From the NCBI GenBank assembly GCA_029932495.1, contig JAOZPY010000119.1, positions 1-7,348 on the forward strand: a stretch of DNA of 7,348 nt, given 5' to 3'. Each line of letters opens with the position of its first letter. Within the stretch, counting starts at the first letter, position 1. Positions 1 to 6,017 of this stretch are shown here, piece by piece. This DNA is from Desulfobacterales bacterium. GTDB lineage: Bacteria; Desulfobacterota; Desulfobacteria; Desulfobacterales; JAFDCJ01. A program made the position numbers and the translations under genes. The notes below the pieces were generated by a model. That model did not search any database. It was given only the letters and a program-made list of their open reading frames with translations, and was not told where the DNA came from.

Positions 1-69
1 GCGCTGGACCGGGAGGACGCCGATGGGGTGCGGCAATTGCTATCCACGCCCGGCAGCAAATCACCTTAA
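1..69 (+). CDS. C-terminal end of an unidentified protein (partial)
   Basis: Frame 1 reads 22 codons from the window edge to a TAA at 67-69, with a polar tail ending in TPGSKSP. The third codon positions are rich in G and C, as in the sure genes of this window. The fragment is too short to identify. The other two plus frames are also open from the edge (to about 116 and 142), so the frame choice rests only on codon use. No hairpin terminator follows directly. This may be the end of the upstream gene or chance. Confidence 0.35.
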   Translation, partial: ALDREDADGVRQLLSTPGSKSP

Positions 70-233
70 ACCGGGAAATTATATGCGGTGTACCCGGGCC
101 GATCTGGATTTGGGCTAACAATAGGAAAAATATAAAAGGGTAAGGTTTCGTATCCACCCGCTTTAGCAGGATTCGAAGTGTTTGCGCCAAGTTCGGAGAT
201 TTAGAGAAGCCCCGGGTTTTTTCCAGAAAAGAC

Positions 234-261
234 TTGACAAAAAAAGGTAACTTTTTAAAAG
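234..261 (+). promoter_or_regulatory. Weak candidate sigma70 promoter
   Basis: A perfect TTGACA lies at 234-239. The best -10 match is TAAAAG at 256-261 with a 16-base spacer, which lacks the conserved last T. A second TTGACT at 278-283 is followed 17 bases later by TATCGG at 301-306. Neither pair is convincing alone. The AT-rich setting and the lack of other candidates make this the most likely start region for the large lipoprotein transcript. Confidence 0.22.
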
Positions 262-443
262 CTTAGTAAATTTAATCTTGACTATCAAAATTAAATTTGC
301 TATCGGGAATCGGATTGATTCAACTTTTCTACATATGGTCCTGAAGCAGAATCTGATTTGCCGGTTATCACTTGCACTTTTTCAGCTGGCGAAAAGCGAC
401 TTCCCCCCAACATCAATCCGCAATACTTCGTAACATCAAATAA

Positions 444-539
444 ATACCGTTAAAGAACGACCTCTGCCAGCACTGGCGCGTGGAGAAGGATGGTGAATTC
501 TATAAATCGTTCTTCCAGGATGCCTGGGGCTGGCTTTGA
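444..539 (+). pseudogene. Possible C-terminal remnant of an NTF2-like protein
   Basis: After a TAA at 441-443, 31 codons run to a TGA at 537-539 with no start codon. The peptide is rich in Trp, Phe and Tyr and includes HWRVEKDGEFYKSFF and then DAWGWL. It looks like the last beta strand of a folded domain. The W-x-x-E-x-x-G-x-x-Y pattern resembles KWKMEGGQWKYYG in the NTF2-like part of the lipoprotein encoded downstream. I infer a decayed paralogue or displaced fragment. At this length chance is a serious alternative. Confidence 0.22.
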
Positions 540-676
540 ATAAAATTTCTCTTAATAAGCCGGACGCCTTTGTGCGATTGCCGATCGCATCGCTTCATAG
601 ACGCCGGATGATCGGAAAGGGGGTGGTCATAACCATACCGACTGCTTTTAACGATGCAATCACCGCATCACCAGCT

Positions 677-691
677 AAAGGAAAGGGGGGG
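677..691 (+). promoter_or_regulatory. Ribosome binding site that sets the start at 701
   Basis: A purine run AAAGGAAAGGGGGGG lies nine bases before the ATG at 701. It supports that ATG over the in-frame TTG at 536, which has no such site and would put 55 residues before the signal peptide. The run of seven G sits inside the binding site, so changes in its length could alter translation. Confidence 0.65.
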
Positions 692-700
692 CATTTAATT

Positions 701-3115
701 ATGAAACAAAAAAGGGGCGTAATAAAAAAAGTATGTTTTATCAGCCTACTGCTTCTTTCTATTACAGGTTTGGCGGTTTTTATCGGGTGCAGCAACGGAG
801 GAGGTGGCGGCGGTAATGGAGGCGGTGGTGCCGGGGGAGGCACACCCACATCTTTTACGACTGCAACACTGTTTCCACTACGATCGGGTTGGCAAACCGA
901 TCAATGGACCCTGTTTGTGGATATCAATGATCACGATATCAACGGTGTTGCCACCCGGGCCATGGCAGACACCCAGGAGCCGAAAGTGCTCTACTGGACC
1001 AACGATGAGCAGGGGTTGCGGCTGCATGCCGTCTTAACTGATGAAGGCGATCTGTGGGTCTTTCCAGCGCCGATTCTTTTGGCCAACCGGATCTGCAAGC
1101 TTGGGGATGTGATCACCGGCACCTACCTTATTGATACCGAAGAATACAATTATACGATTACCTTTGCCGCCGTCGAGGATGTGACGGTACCGGCCGGCAC
1201 TTTTCCAAACTGTGCCCGATTCGAGCTTTTCGTATATCCCACTGCAGAGGGGCCGAACCAGTACGGATTCGAGACCTTCTGGCTGGCCGACGGGGTGGGA
1301 TTCGTTAAAGGCCAGGCGGAAGAAAGCTCCGACAGCGGTCTTTTTACCCTGGCGGGTGAAACCCGGCAGCTGCTGAGCTACCACCTCACACCGGCCAATT
1401 TGTCCGCCGAGGAGCAGGCTCTCAGAGAGGCATATCGTCAGTTTAATGAATACTGGTTCGATGGCGATTTGGATAATGTGGGGTTGATGATGCACTCCCA
1501 ATACTACAATGAGAGATGCCAAGACAAGAATTCCCGGCTGGCAGGCTGGGAAAATTTTCAAAATGATAATGATACGGTGGCGGATTTGGTAACCCTTGAA
1601 GATGTGCAGATTAACGGGGATGAGGCGGTGGTGATCCGGGAGGAGCTGTTCGGCTTTGTTCCCAAGGCGGGGGGGGATATCATCTGGGACTGGTCCCGGG
1701 TGCTGAGAAAATGGAAGATGGAAGGCGGGCAATGGAAATATTACGGGGCCCATACGGACAAATTTAGACCCAGTTACCTGCTGGTCTGGCAGCGCAATGA
1801 TATGGAGCGTGCCCCGGGTACGGAAGAGCATATCCCCATTGATGCCGAGTTTGTCAAATGCGGTACAAACGAATGGATCGATGACCCGCCGGATGTGATT
1901 CAGTCCCTGACGGTGACAGGACCGCCGGGCAGCGGGATCAGCAATCTGGATTTAATGCCTTACTGGCTCGGAGGGGGGGGATCGCCCTGGAGACTCTTTT
2001 GGGCGCCTGATGTCTTAAAAAACGCCGTCAGCGGCTTTTACACCTTCCGGGTGGAGGACGAGGATGGGGATTATTTTGTAGCCACCGATTATCTGGAAGC
2101 GGCTGCCCAACTGGCGGTCCCTGTCCAGACTGCACCAGCTGATGGGGAAGTGGTTTCCGTCGGCAACGTGACGTTGAAATGGGATTCCGTCGCCGGCGCC
2201 GACAATTACCGGGTGGAATGGTCCTCCAGCACTGACGGGGGGGCGACCTGGCAAGGCTTGCCCAATCAGTACACTGCCGACACCCAGGTGACCGTTACCG
2301 TGGACCCAGACACGACGTATTCATGGCGCGTGCGGGCCAGGCGCTATGACGTTTATGGAGAGATGGACGGTGAATCGAGAAGCGGTTGGATGCAGTTTGC
2401 GACCTACGATGTCTTTCGCATCAGTTATGGTTATCTGCAATACCGAACTTACAGTGATGACAGTCATGCTTACAGCGGCTGGCTGGAATTTACCAAAAAT
2501 AAACAGCCTGTCGAGGCATCTGACATCACCCAGATTGAGTTAAAAGACGGTTCGGGAAATCCGGTGGCACTTGGTGGCACTTCATTTGAGACGGATTCAT
2601 TTTATTGGGGAAGTTGGAACGATTCCACGTCCAGCGTCAATTTCACAGGACCGCTGTACATTTCAGGCATCGGCATCAGCTTTGCCGAGGGGACCCATCT
2701 TTCAGCCGGCAACTATACCTATGAGGCCACCACCAGCGAGGGAGGACTTTTAACCCTGGTACGAAATTTTCCCGGTGAAACGGTCCTGCCTGTCGTCGAT
2801 GCGGCCAGCATGCACTACGAGTGGCTTGGTGATGGCGGGCTGCGTCTGACATGGTCTAGCCCTGAGGGCGGCGGCTATGACCAATTGCGGATTGATCTTT
2901 CCACCCAGGATAACGAAGCCCTTTTATTCGTTGGAATTCCTCCAAAAGAAGAGCTCATCATCCCCGCTGAATGGATTCAGAAAATGACCGATTTGAAAAA
3001 TCCAAGCTCTGCGGTATGGAGAATTGTAACCCGCTCATTTGCAGCTGACGGCAACAACCATGCCCGGGGATATTCCGATAAAGTGACCATTCCCTGGAGC
3101 GGTACGGGGGGTTGA
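701..3115 (+). CDS. Large multidomain lipoprotein with NTF2-like and fibronectin-III-like domains
   Basis: This predicted 804-aa protein is anchored to the outer membrane. Residues 1-30 are a lipoprotein signal: KQKRGVIKK, a hydrophobic core, then FIG-Cys30 (the lipobox has Phe at -3, which is unusual). Ser at +2 fits outer-membrane sorting. Residues 33-47 are almost pure Gly, a flexible tether. Residues about 50-230 form a beta-rich domain with the pattern VEDVTVPAGTFPNC (158-171) and later W-L-A-x-GVGFVK (194-203), a pairing I associate with secreted or lipoprotein domains of Desulfobacterota. Residues about 234-350 resemble an NTF2/SnoaL-like fold: helical start (SAEEQALREAYRQF), end in KWKMEGGQWKYYG. 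Residues about 474-569 are a fibronectin-III-like domain (APADGEVVSVGNVTLKW, then TTYSWRVRAR). The rest (570-804) looks like further beta sandwiches, the last also FN3-like. No catalytic motif is visible, so binding or scaffolding is likely. A terminator follows at 3216. Specific function unknown. Confidence 0.85.
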   Translation: MKQKRGVIKKVCFISLLLLSITGLAVFIGCSNGGGGGGNGGGGAGGGTPTSFTTATLFPLRSGWQTDQWTLFVDINDHDINGVATRAMADTQEPKVLYWTNDEQGLRLHAVLTDEGDLWVFPAPILLANRICKLGDVITGTYLIDTEEYNYTITFAAVEDVTVPAGTFPNCARFELFVYPTAEGPNQYGFETFWLADGVGFVKGQAEESSDSGLFTLAGETRQLLSYHLTPANLSAEEQALREAYRQFNEYWFDGDLDNVGLMMHSQYYNERCQDKNSRLAGWENFQNDNDTVADLVTLEDVQINGDEAVVIREELFGFVPKAGGDIIWDWSRVLRKWKMEGGQWKYYGAHTDKFRPSYLLVWQRNDMERAPGTEEHIPIDAEFVKCGTNEWIDDPPDVIQSLTVTGPPGSGISNLDLMPYWLGGGGSPWRLFWAPDVLKNAVSGFYTFRVEDEDGDYFVATDYLEAAAQLAVPVQTAPADGEVVSVGNVTLKWDSVAGADNYRVEWSSSTDGGATWQGLPNQYTADTQVTVTVDPDTTYSWRVRARRYDVYGEMDGESRSGWMQFATYDVFRISYGYLQYRTYSDDSHAYSGWLEFTKNKQPVEASDITQIELKDGSGNPVALGGTSFETDSFYWGSWNDSTSSVNFTGPLYISGIGISFAEGTHLSAGNYTYEATTSEGGLLTLVRNFPGETVLPVVDAASMHYEWLGDGGLRLTWSSPEGGGYDQLRIDLSTQDNEALLFVGIPPKEELIIPAEWIQKMTDLKNPSSAVWRIVTRSFAADGNNHARGYSDKVTIPWSGTGG
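1669..1676 (+). repeat. Run of eight G inside the large lipoprotein gene
   Basis: Eight consecutive G encode two glycines in PKAGGD, near the middle of the NTF2-like domain. Similar runs occur in the same gene at 1973-1980 (eight), 2237-2243 (seven) and in the ribosome binding site at 685-691 (seven). Such runs can slip during replication and can also cause sequencing errors. The frame is intact in this copy. Confidence 0.6.
1973..1980 (+). repeat. Second run of eight G inside the large lipoprotein gene
   Basis: Eight consecutive G encode part of a four-glycine loop (LGGGGSPW) between the NTF2-like and FN3-like parts. A one-base change here would truncate the protein and remove the FN3-like half while leaving the membrane anchor and the first two domains. 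Confidence 0.6.
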
Positions 3116-3215
3116 CTTTCGTCCCGGAAAATATCGATAGAAGGATAATTTAAAATGACGCACTGTTACGTTTAGGTAAAGACTGCTGTCAGCAATTCGG
3201 AAAAACGGCTAACAA

Positions 3216-3249
3216 AAACAAATGGCGGACGTCAGTCCGCCATTTGTTT
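3216..3249 (+). terminator. Strong hairpin terminator, possibly bidirectional
   Basis: AAACAAATGGCGGAC (3216-3230) pairs perfectly with GTCCGCCATTTGTTT (3235-3249), giving a 15-bp stem with loop GTCA. The stem has a GC-rich top and an A-rich left and T-rich right foot, which is typical of Rho-independent terminators. It lies about 100 bases after the stop of the large lipoprotein gene and about 120 bases before the next gene, so it probably ends the first transcript and isolates the second. Confidence 0.75.
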
Positions 3250-3366
3250 GCCCGCATGCTTTCCTGGGGTGATTTTTCCACTTGGGGTACCGGCCCCTAC
3301 GCCGACCTGATTTGAAAGCTCAAGTTATTATCAAAACCGGTCGATATAGATTTCATAGGAGATTCT

Positions 3367-4080
3367 GTGAAATCTGTGAAAAAGTTATCGGCCATATTGG
3401 TATGCTTAATATTGATAATCGGCGGCTGCAAGACCGGTGGTGGTGGCAAGGGCAGCGGCGGAAGCGGTGCGGATCTTGGTGTTCCAGAAGCCGGTGATGA
3501 AGATTACACCGCCAGAGATTACGAACCGCTTTTCAAAATGTGGGAACATTTCGGGGTTGCTTATACAGATGCAGATAAATCAGAGGCTGACGATTCGAAT
3601 ATGTGCTGGGCGGCTTCGGCCGCCAACATCCTGGCATGGAGCGGCTGGGCCGCTGATGAAGACGATGCCTTCAACACCTTCAAAGCTCATTTTGATAATG
3701 TAACCGGAGGCGTTTATGATGCCTTAGATTATTATTTCGACAACTTTGTCCCCACCGTCAGCGCTGACATGGTGACCGTGCGGGAAGACCGTTCTCACAT
3801 GCTGATGGATTTCATTGTCAGTGCGCTGCACGAAGGCAAAGGGGTTGTCCTGAAAATCAAGTATCCGGGCAAACCGATCGGACATTTTATAACTGTGTTC
3901 GGTTATATGTATTTCACCACAGAAGACAACTTTATTTTGTTGTTTACGGATTCAGACGACCATCTTCATCAAATGCGAAATTTTAAGGTACTCTGGAATG
4001 ACGCCACCGATCGATGGGAGACTCAAGGCCTATATGAAGGCTGGCACCTTCAATACGTGATATCCCTGGATACGGATTAA
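3367..4080 (+). CDS. IdeS/Mac-like cysteine peptidase lipoprotein
   Basis: This 237-aa protein is a predicted secreted, lipid-anchored papain-fold cysteine peptidase. The GTG start at 3367 is chosen because AGGAG at 3357-3361 lies five bases before it. Residues 1-21 are a lipoprotein signal (KSVKK, hydrophobic core, IIGG-Cys21), followed by a Gly/Ser/Lys linker to about residue 34. The candidate nucleophile is Cys80 in NMCWAASAANILAW, the candidate His is His173 in GHFITVFGY, and Asp195/Asp197 lie in LLFTDSDD. In IdeS of Streptococcus pyogenes I recall Cys94, His262, Asp284 and Asp286: the His-to-Asp spacing of 22 and the T-D-S-D motif are identical. GGVYDA (114-119) also resembles an IdeS segment. 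The Cys-to-His gap is much shorter (93 against 168), so this is a minimal version. A related C39-like or bacteriocin-type papain fold is the main alternative. The substrate is unknown and nothing suggests antibodies. A TATTAT at 3326-3331 might be a -10 box, without a clear -35. Confidence 0.72.
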   Translation: MKSVKKLSAILVCLILIIGGCKTGGGGKGSGGSGADLGVPEAGDEDYTARDYEPLFKMWEHFGVAYTDADKSEADDSNMCWAASAANILAWSGWAADEDDAFNTFKAHFDNVTGGVYDALDYYFDNFVPTVSADMVTVREDRSHMLMDFIVSALHEGKGVVLKIKYPGKPIGHFITVFGYMYFTTEDNFILLFTDSDDHLHQMRNFKVLWNDATDRWETQGLYEGWHLQYVISLDTD

Positions 4081-4114
4081 AGAGCAAGGGGGGTCAAAGC
4101 TTGAATTGTGAATT

Positions 4115-4354
4115 AAGTGTTTGATCCGGCAGGTGTTCAAACGGTTTAGCGATAGCGGCATGATCAACGCTTCATGCTCATCCGGATACAGGGTCATCAT
4201 GGATCTGGCTCTGTCCATCCGGAAATCAAGCTCTGCGTTTGATGGCGAAGCGCTGACCGCCTCCCATCTGCGGATCCAAATTGCCGCCGATCATCGCTTT
4301 TAGGTCGATTTCTTTGCGCAATGCCAAGTTTGCGGGCGGTCTGATGGTGGATCC
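4115..4354 (-). pseudogene. Possible decayed minus-strand gene downstream of the crotonase
   Basis: On the minus strand, 42 codons between a TAA (4355-4357) and a TGA (4226-4228) read like a folded protein, including KEIDLKAMIGGNLDPQMGGG. A second minus frame continues with SMMTLYPDEHEALIMPLSLN. Joining them needs one frameshift near 4226-4240, and extension upstream crosses the TAA. I do not recognise the family. A plus-strand frame over part of the same bases looks almost as coding-like, so confidence is low. Confidence 0.18.
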
Positions 4355-4518
4355 TTACAATCGGCTCCGGGTGGATTTGACAATGCGGTTGGAAGACTTT
4401 GCTCCCATCTGAACTTGACCTCGATCATTGTATTCTTAAAAATGATGGGCTTGAAATCTGAAGCAATGCTGGCTCCTGCCGGGAGAAAACCCAATGCCGG
4501 TTGTCTTTGTAATCGCTT

Positions 4519-4548
4519 CTTGATTTTCAGCGACTGTTACAAATCAAG
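4519..4548 (-). terminator. Weak inverted repeat after the crotonase gene
   Basis: CTTGATTT (4519-4526) pairs with AAATCAAG (4541-4548), an 8-bp AT-rich stem with a 14-base loop, 16 to 45 bases past the minus-strand stop. It lacks a GC-rich stem and a clear T run, so it would be a poor terminator. Confidence 0.22.
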
Positions 4549-4563
4549 ATCACCAGCCTCAGA

Positions 4564-5268
4564 TTATTGATCCGTCATGGTGGCCAGAATCGCACGCCAT
4601 CCCTGATCCAAAGCATCCTTGTGGGTCTTGCTGGCCACGGCTATACGCATGGCCCGTTTGGTATACTTGATGGAGGCTGACGGCCAGCGGGCGATTTTAT
4701 CGGCCATTTCAATGGCCGCCGCCCGGAGTTCATCCGGGGGCACCACCTTGTTTACCAGGCCGATCCGGTAGCCTTCCTGGGCGCTGATAGGCTCACAGGT
4801 AAAAAGCAGTTCATTGGCCTTATGCCGACCCACGATGGACGGCAAGATAGTAAACGCTCCGTAGCACAGCCCGCCCACCTTCGGCCCGATGAAACCGAGA
4901 ATGGCGTCTTCCGAAGCGACAATCATATCGCACAGCAGGGCCTGCTGCATGGCATCGCCCAGGGTATAGCCGTGAATGGCGGCAATGGTCGGCTTGTCGA
5001 GGCTCAACAGGAGTTGCTCCTGTTTGAGGCTTGCAAATTCCGGCATATTCTCCAGCGGATCATCGTTGTCGTGGCCGGAGGAAAACGCCCGTCCTGCACC
5101 GATCAGGATCACGACCCTGATATCGTTGTCGGCTTCCAATACGGACAAGGCATCGGCGATTTCATTTTTCATTTCCAGGTTGATGGCGTTTAATTTTTCA
5201 GGCCGGTTAAAAGTGATAATACCTGTCGGGCCCTGCTTTTCCACTAAAATTGTCTTGTAGACCTTCAT
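4564..5268 (-). CDS. Crotonase-superfamily (enoyl-CoA hydratase/isomerase-like) protein lacking both catalytic Glu
   Basis: This 234-aa cytoplasmic protein has the crotonase fold and should bind an acyl-CoA thioester. Visible signatures are TFNRPEKLNAINLEM (19-33), the first oxyanion-hole region GAGRAFSSGHDND (57-69), the second HGYTLGDAMQQALLCD (99-114), and the C-terminal GLVNKVVP (170-177). Aligned by eye to rat crotonase, the GGGCEL glutamate (Glu144) falls on Gln108 and the Glu of QPEI (Glu164) on Gly128. The 20-residue spacing supports the alignment. Classical hydration therefore looks unlikely. Isomerase, hydrolase, decarboxylase or non-catalytic roles are possible. It is slightly shorter than the usual 255-265 aa. 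The ATG is set by AGGAG seven bases upstream. The 221-base upstream gap holds a small hairpin (GGGCT/AGCCC at 5315-5328) but no clear promoter. It stands alone, not in a beta-oxidation operon. Confidence 0.85.
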   Translation of the reverse strand: MKVYKTILVEKQGPTGIITFNRPEKLNAINLEMKNEIADALSVLEADNDIRVVILIGAGRAFSSGHDNDDPLENMPEFASLKQEQLLLSLDKPTIAAIHGYTLGDAMQQALLCDMIVASEDAILGFIGPKVGGLCYGAFTILPSIVGRHKANELLFTCEPISAQEGYRIGLVNKVVPPDELRAAAIEMADKIARWPSASIKYTKRAMRIAVASKTHKDALDQGWRAILATMTDQ

Positions 5269-5275
5269 AGCTCGG

Positions 5276-5280
5276 CTCCT
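5276..5280 (-). promoter_or_regulatory. Ribosome binding site of the crotonase gene
   Basis: AGGAG on the minus strand ends seven bases before the ATG at 5268, a standard spacing that fixes the start. Confidence 0.7.
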
Positions 5281-5489
5281 GTCTTGGAATAACCTTAATG
5301 TTGCAAAAGTCGGAGGGCTTCAGAGCCCAGGCGTCAAGGGTGATGAAATTATTTGCCATGTTGTTTATGCAACGTTGAGGATAATGTTCATCTCACGGGT
5401 CGATGCAAATCCATTCGCCGTTTGCCCAAAAAAATACCATATCCCGGGTATGAAATAAACGGCAATTAATCTGACAGGATTATAGGCGG

Positions 5490-6014
5490 CTATAATTTTT
5501 TCTTTTCAAAATAGCCGAACAGCAACAGGGTGAGAATCGCAAAACCAATGATTACGATCCAATGATTCACCCCCAGCAGCGCCGGGACACTGATTTTGCC
5601 CAATTTGCCGATACTGATAATATTGGCTTTCATAAACGGATAAACCGCGGCATACAGGGCGCCGCCGCCCAGCATTCCCAGCATGCCCCAGAAACCGTCG
5701 ATCCGGCCCTCACCCAGTGCGCCGCCGGCAGTACCCGGGCAGTATCCTAAAAGCCCCCAGCCGATGCCGAAAAGGCTGCCGCCCACGATCTGGGCGCCAA
5801 TGGAAGTTGCCTTCAGGTGCAATTTTATAAGGCCCAGATCTTTGAAAAGATAAAGGCCCGCAGCACCCACAACGATGGCAGTGAACATGAATTTTACAAT
5901 GGTCATATCCAGCAGTCGCAATGCGCCGACCTGTTTATCGTAGCGCAACACCTGACCCTTTTGCAGCAAAAACCCGAAAATAATCCCGGTTGCAAATCCG
6001 TATATTAAACTCAT
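5490..6014 (-). CDS. YeeE/YedE-type sulfur transporter, second half
   Basis: This 174-aa inner-membrane protein has about five hydrophobic segments (roughly 1-18, 38-57, 72-90, 108-127, 150-168) and a basic tail (EKKKL). The signature is GWGLLGYCPGTAGGALGEG (85-103), with the single cysteine Cys92. Gly-x-x-x-Gly-Tyr-Cys-Pro-Gly-type loops are typical of the YeeE/YedE (sulf_transp, DUF395) family, in which conserved cysteines help pass thiosulfate or a related sulfur compound through the membrane. Full-length members have about 350 residues with an internal repeat, and this is one half. It starts 3 nt after the stop of the other half, with AAGGGGG at 6024-6030 nine bases before the ATG, inside the end of that gene. 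Co-translation and a heteromeric transporter are likely. No sulfurtransferase or TusA gene is next to it, so the substrate is inferred. Confidence 0.82.
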   Translation of the reverse strand: MSLIYGFATGIIFGFLLQKGQVLRYDKQVGALRLLDMTIVKFMFTAIVVGAAGLYLFKDLGLIKLHLKATSIGAQIVGGSLFGIGWGLLGYCPGTAGGALGEGRIDGFWGMLGMLGGGALYAAVYPFMKANIISIGKLGKISVPALLGVNHWIVIIGFAILTLLLFGYFEKKKL

Positions 6015-6017
6015 TTT

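Larger units (their letters stand above)
70..700. other. Long non-coding stretch upstream of the large lipoprotein gene
   Basis: These 631 bases hold no convincing intact gene. They contain an AT-rich patch at about 234-300, a candidate but poor promoter there, and a coding-like remnant at 444-539. The stretch ends with the purine-rich ribosome binding site of the next gene. If transcription starts near 270-310, that gene has a leader of about 400 bases, long enough for leader regulation, but I recognise no riboswitch or stable structured RNA. Confidence 0.5.
4081..4563. other. Gene-poor stretch with coding-like fragments on both strands
   Basis: These 483 bases lie between the convergent peptidase and crotonase genes. 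I find no start with a good ribosome binding site and no family signature. Short open frames exist on both strands: plus 4121-4303, plus 4257-4412 (tail GGLMVDPYNRLRVDLTMRL), and minus 4226-4354. All cannot be real. No strong terminator ends the peptidase gene here. The best reading is decayed coding sequence or plain spacer. Confidence 0.5.

Noticed and set aside
205..225. CCCGGG followed by a run of T (211-222) as a terminator for the upstream gene
   Set aside because: CCCGGG is a loopless palindrome and no stable hairpin can be drawn around it.
302..433. Short plus-strand frame with an ATG at 335 (32 aa)
   Set aside because: It lacks a ribosome binding site and any recognisable pattern, and is probably chance.
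536..700. N-terminal extension of the large lipoprotein from a TTG at 536
   Set aside because: It has no ribosome binding site, would bury the signal peptide 55 residues inside the protein, and the ATG at 701 has a good site.
595..849. Minus-strand open frame with a poly-proline stretch
   Set aside because: It is the antisense of the Gly-rich linker (GGN codons read as Pro) and has no independent support.
1034..1831. 265-aa minus-strand open frame inside the large lipoprotein gene
   Set aside because: It lies fully antisense to a gene with clear domain structure, shows no recognisable motif, and has a shadow-like composition.
3367..4080. Immunoglobulin-degrading function for the IdeS-like protein
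   Set aside because: Only the catalytic layout is shared. The rest of the sequence is much shorter, and nothing in the window suggests a vertebrate host.
4822..5193. Plus-strand open frames antisense to the crotonase gene
   Set aside because: The minus strand carries unmistakable crotonase motifs, so these are shadows.
5479..5502. Hairpin ATTATAG-GCGG-CTATAAT followed by a T run, as a terminator
   Set aside because: The T run lies on the plus side and encodes the lysine tail of the YeeE half. On the minus strand, where it would end the operon, no T run follows. The stem is AT-rich and overlaps the stop codon.
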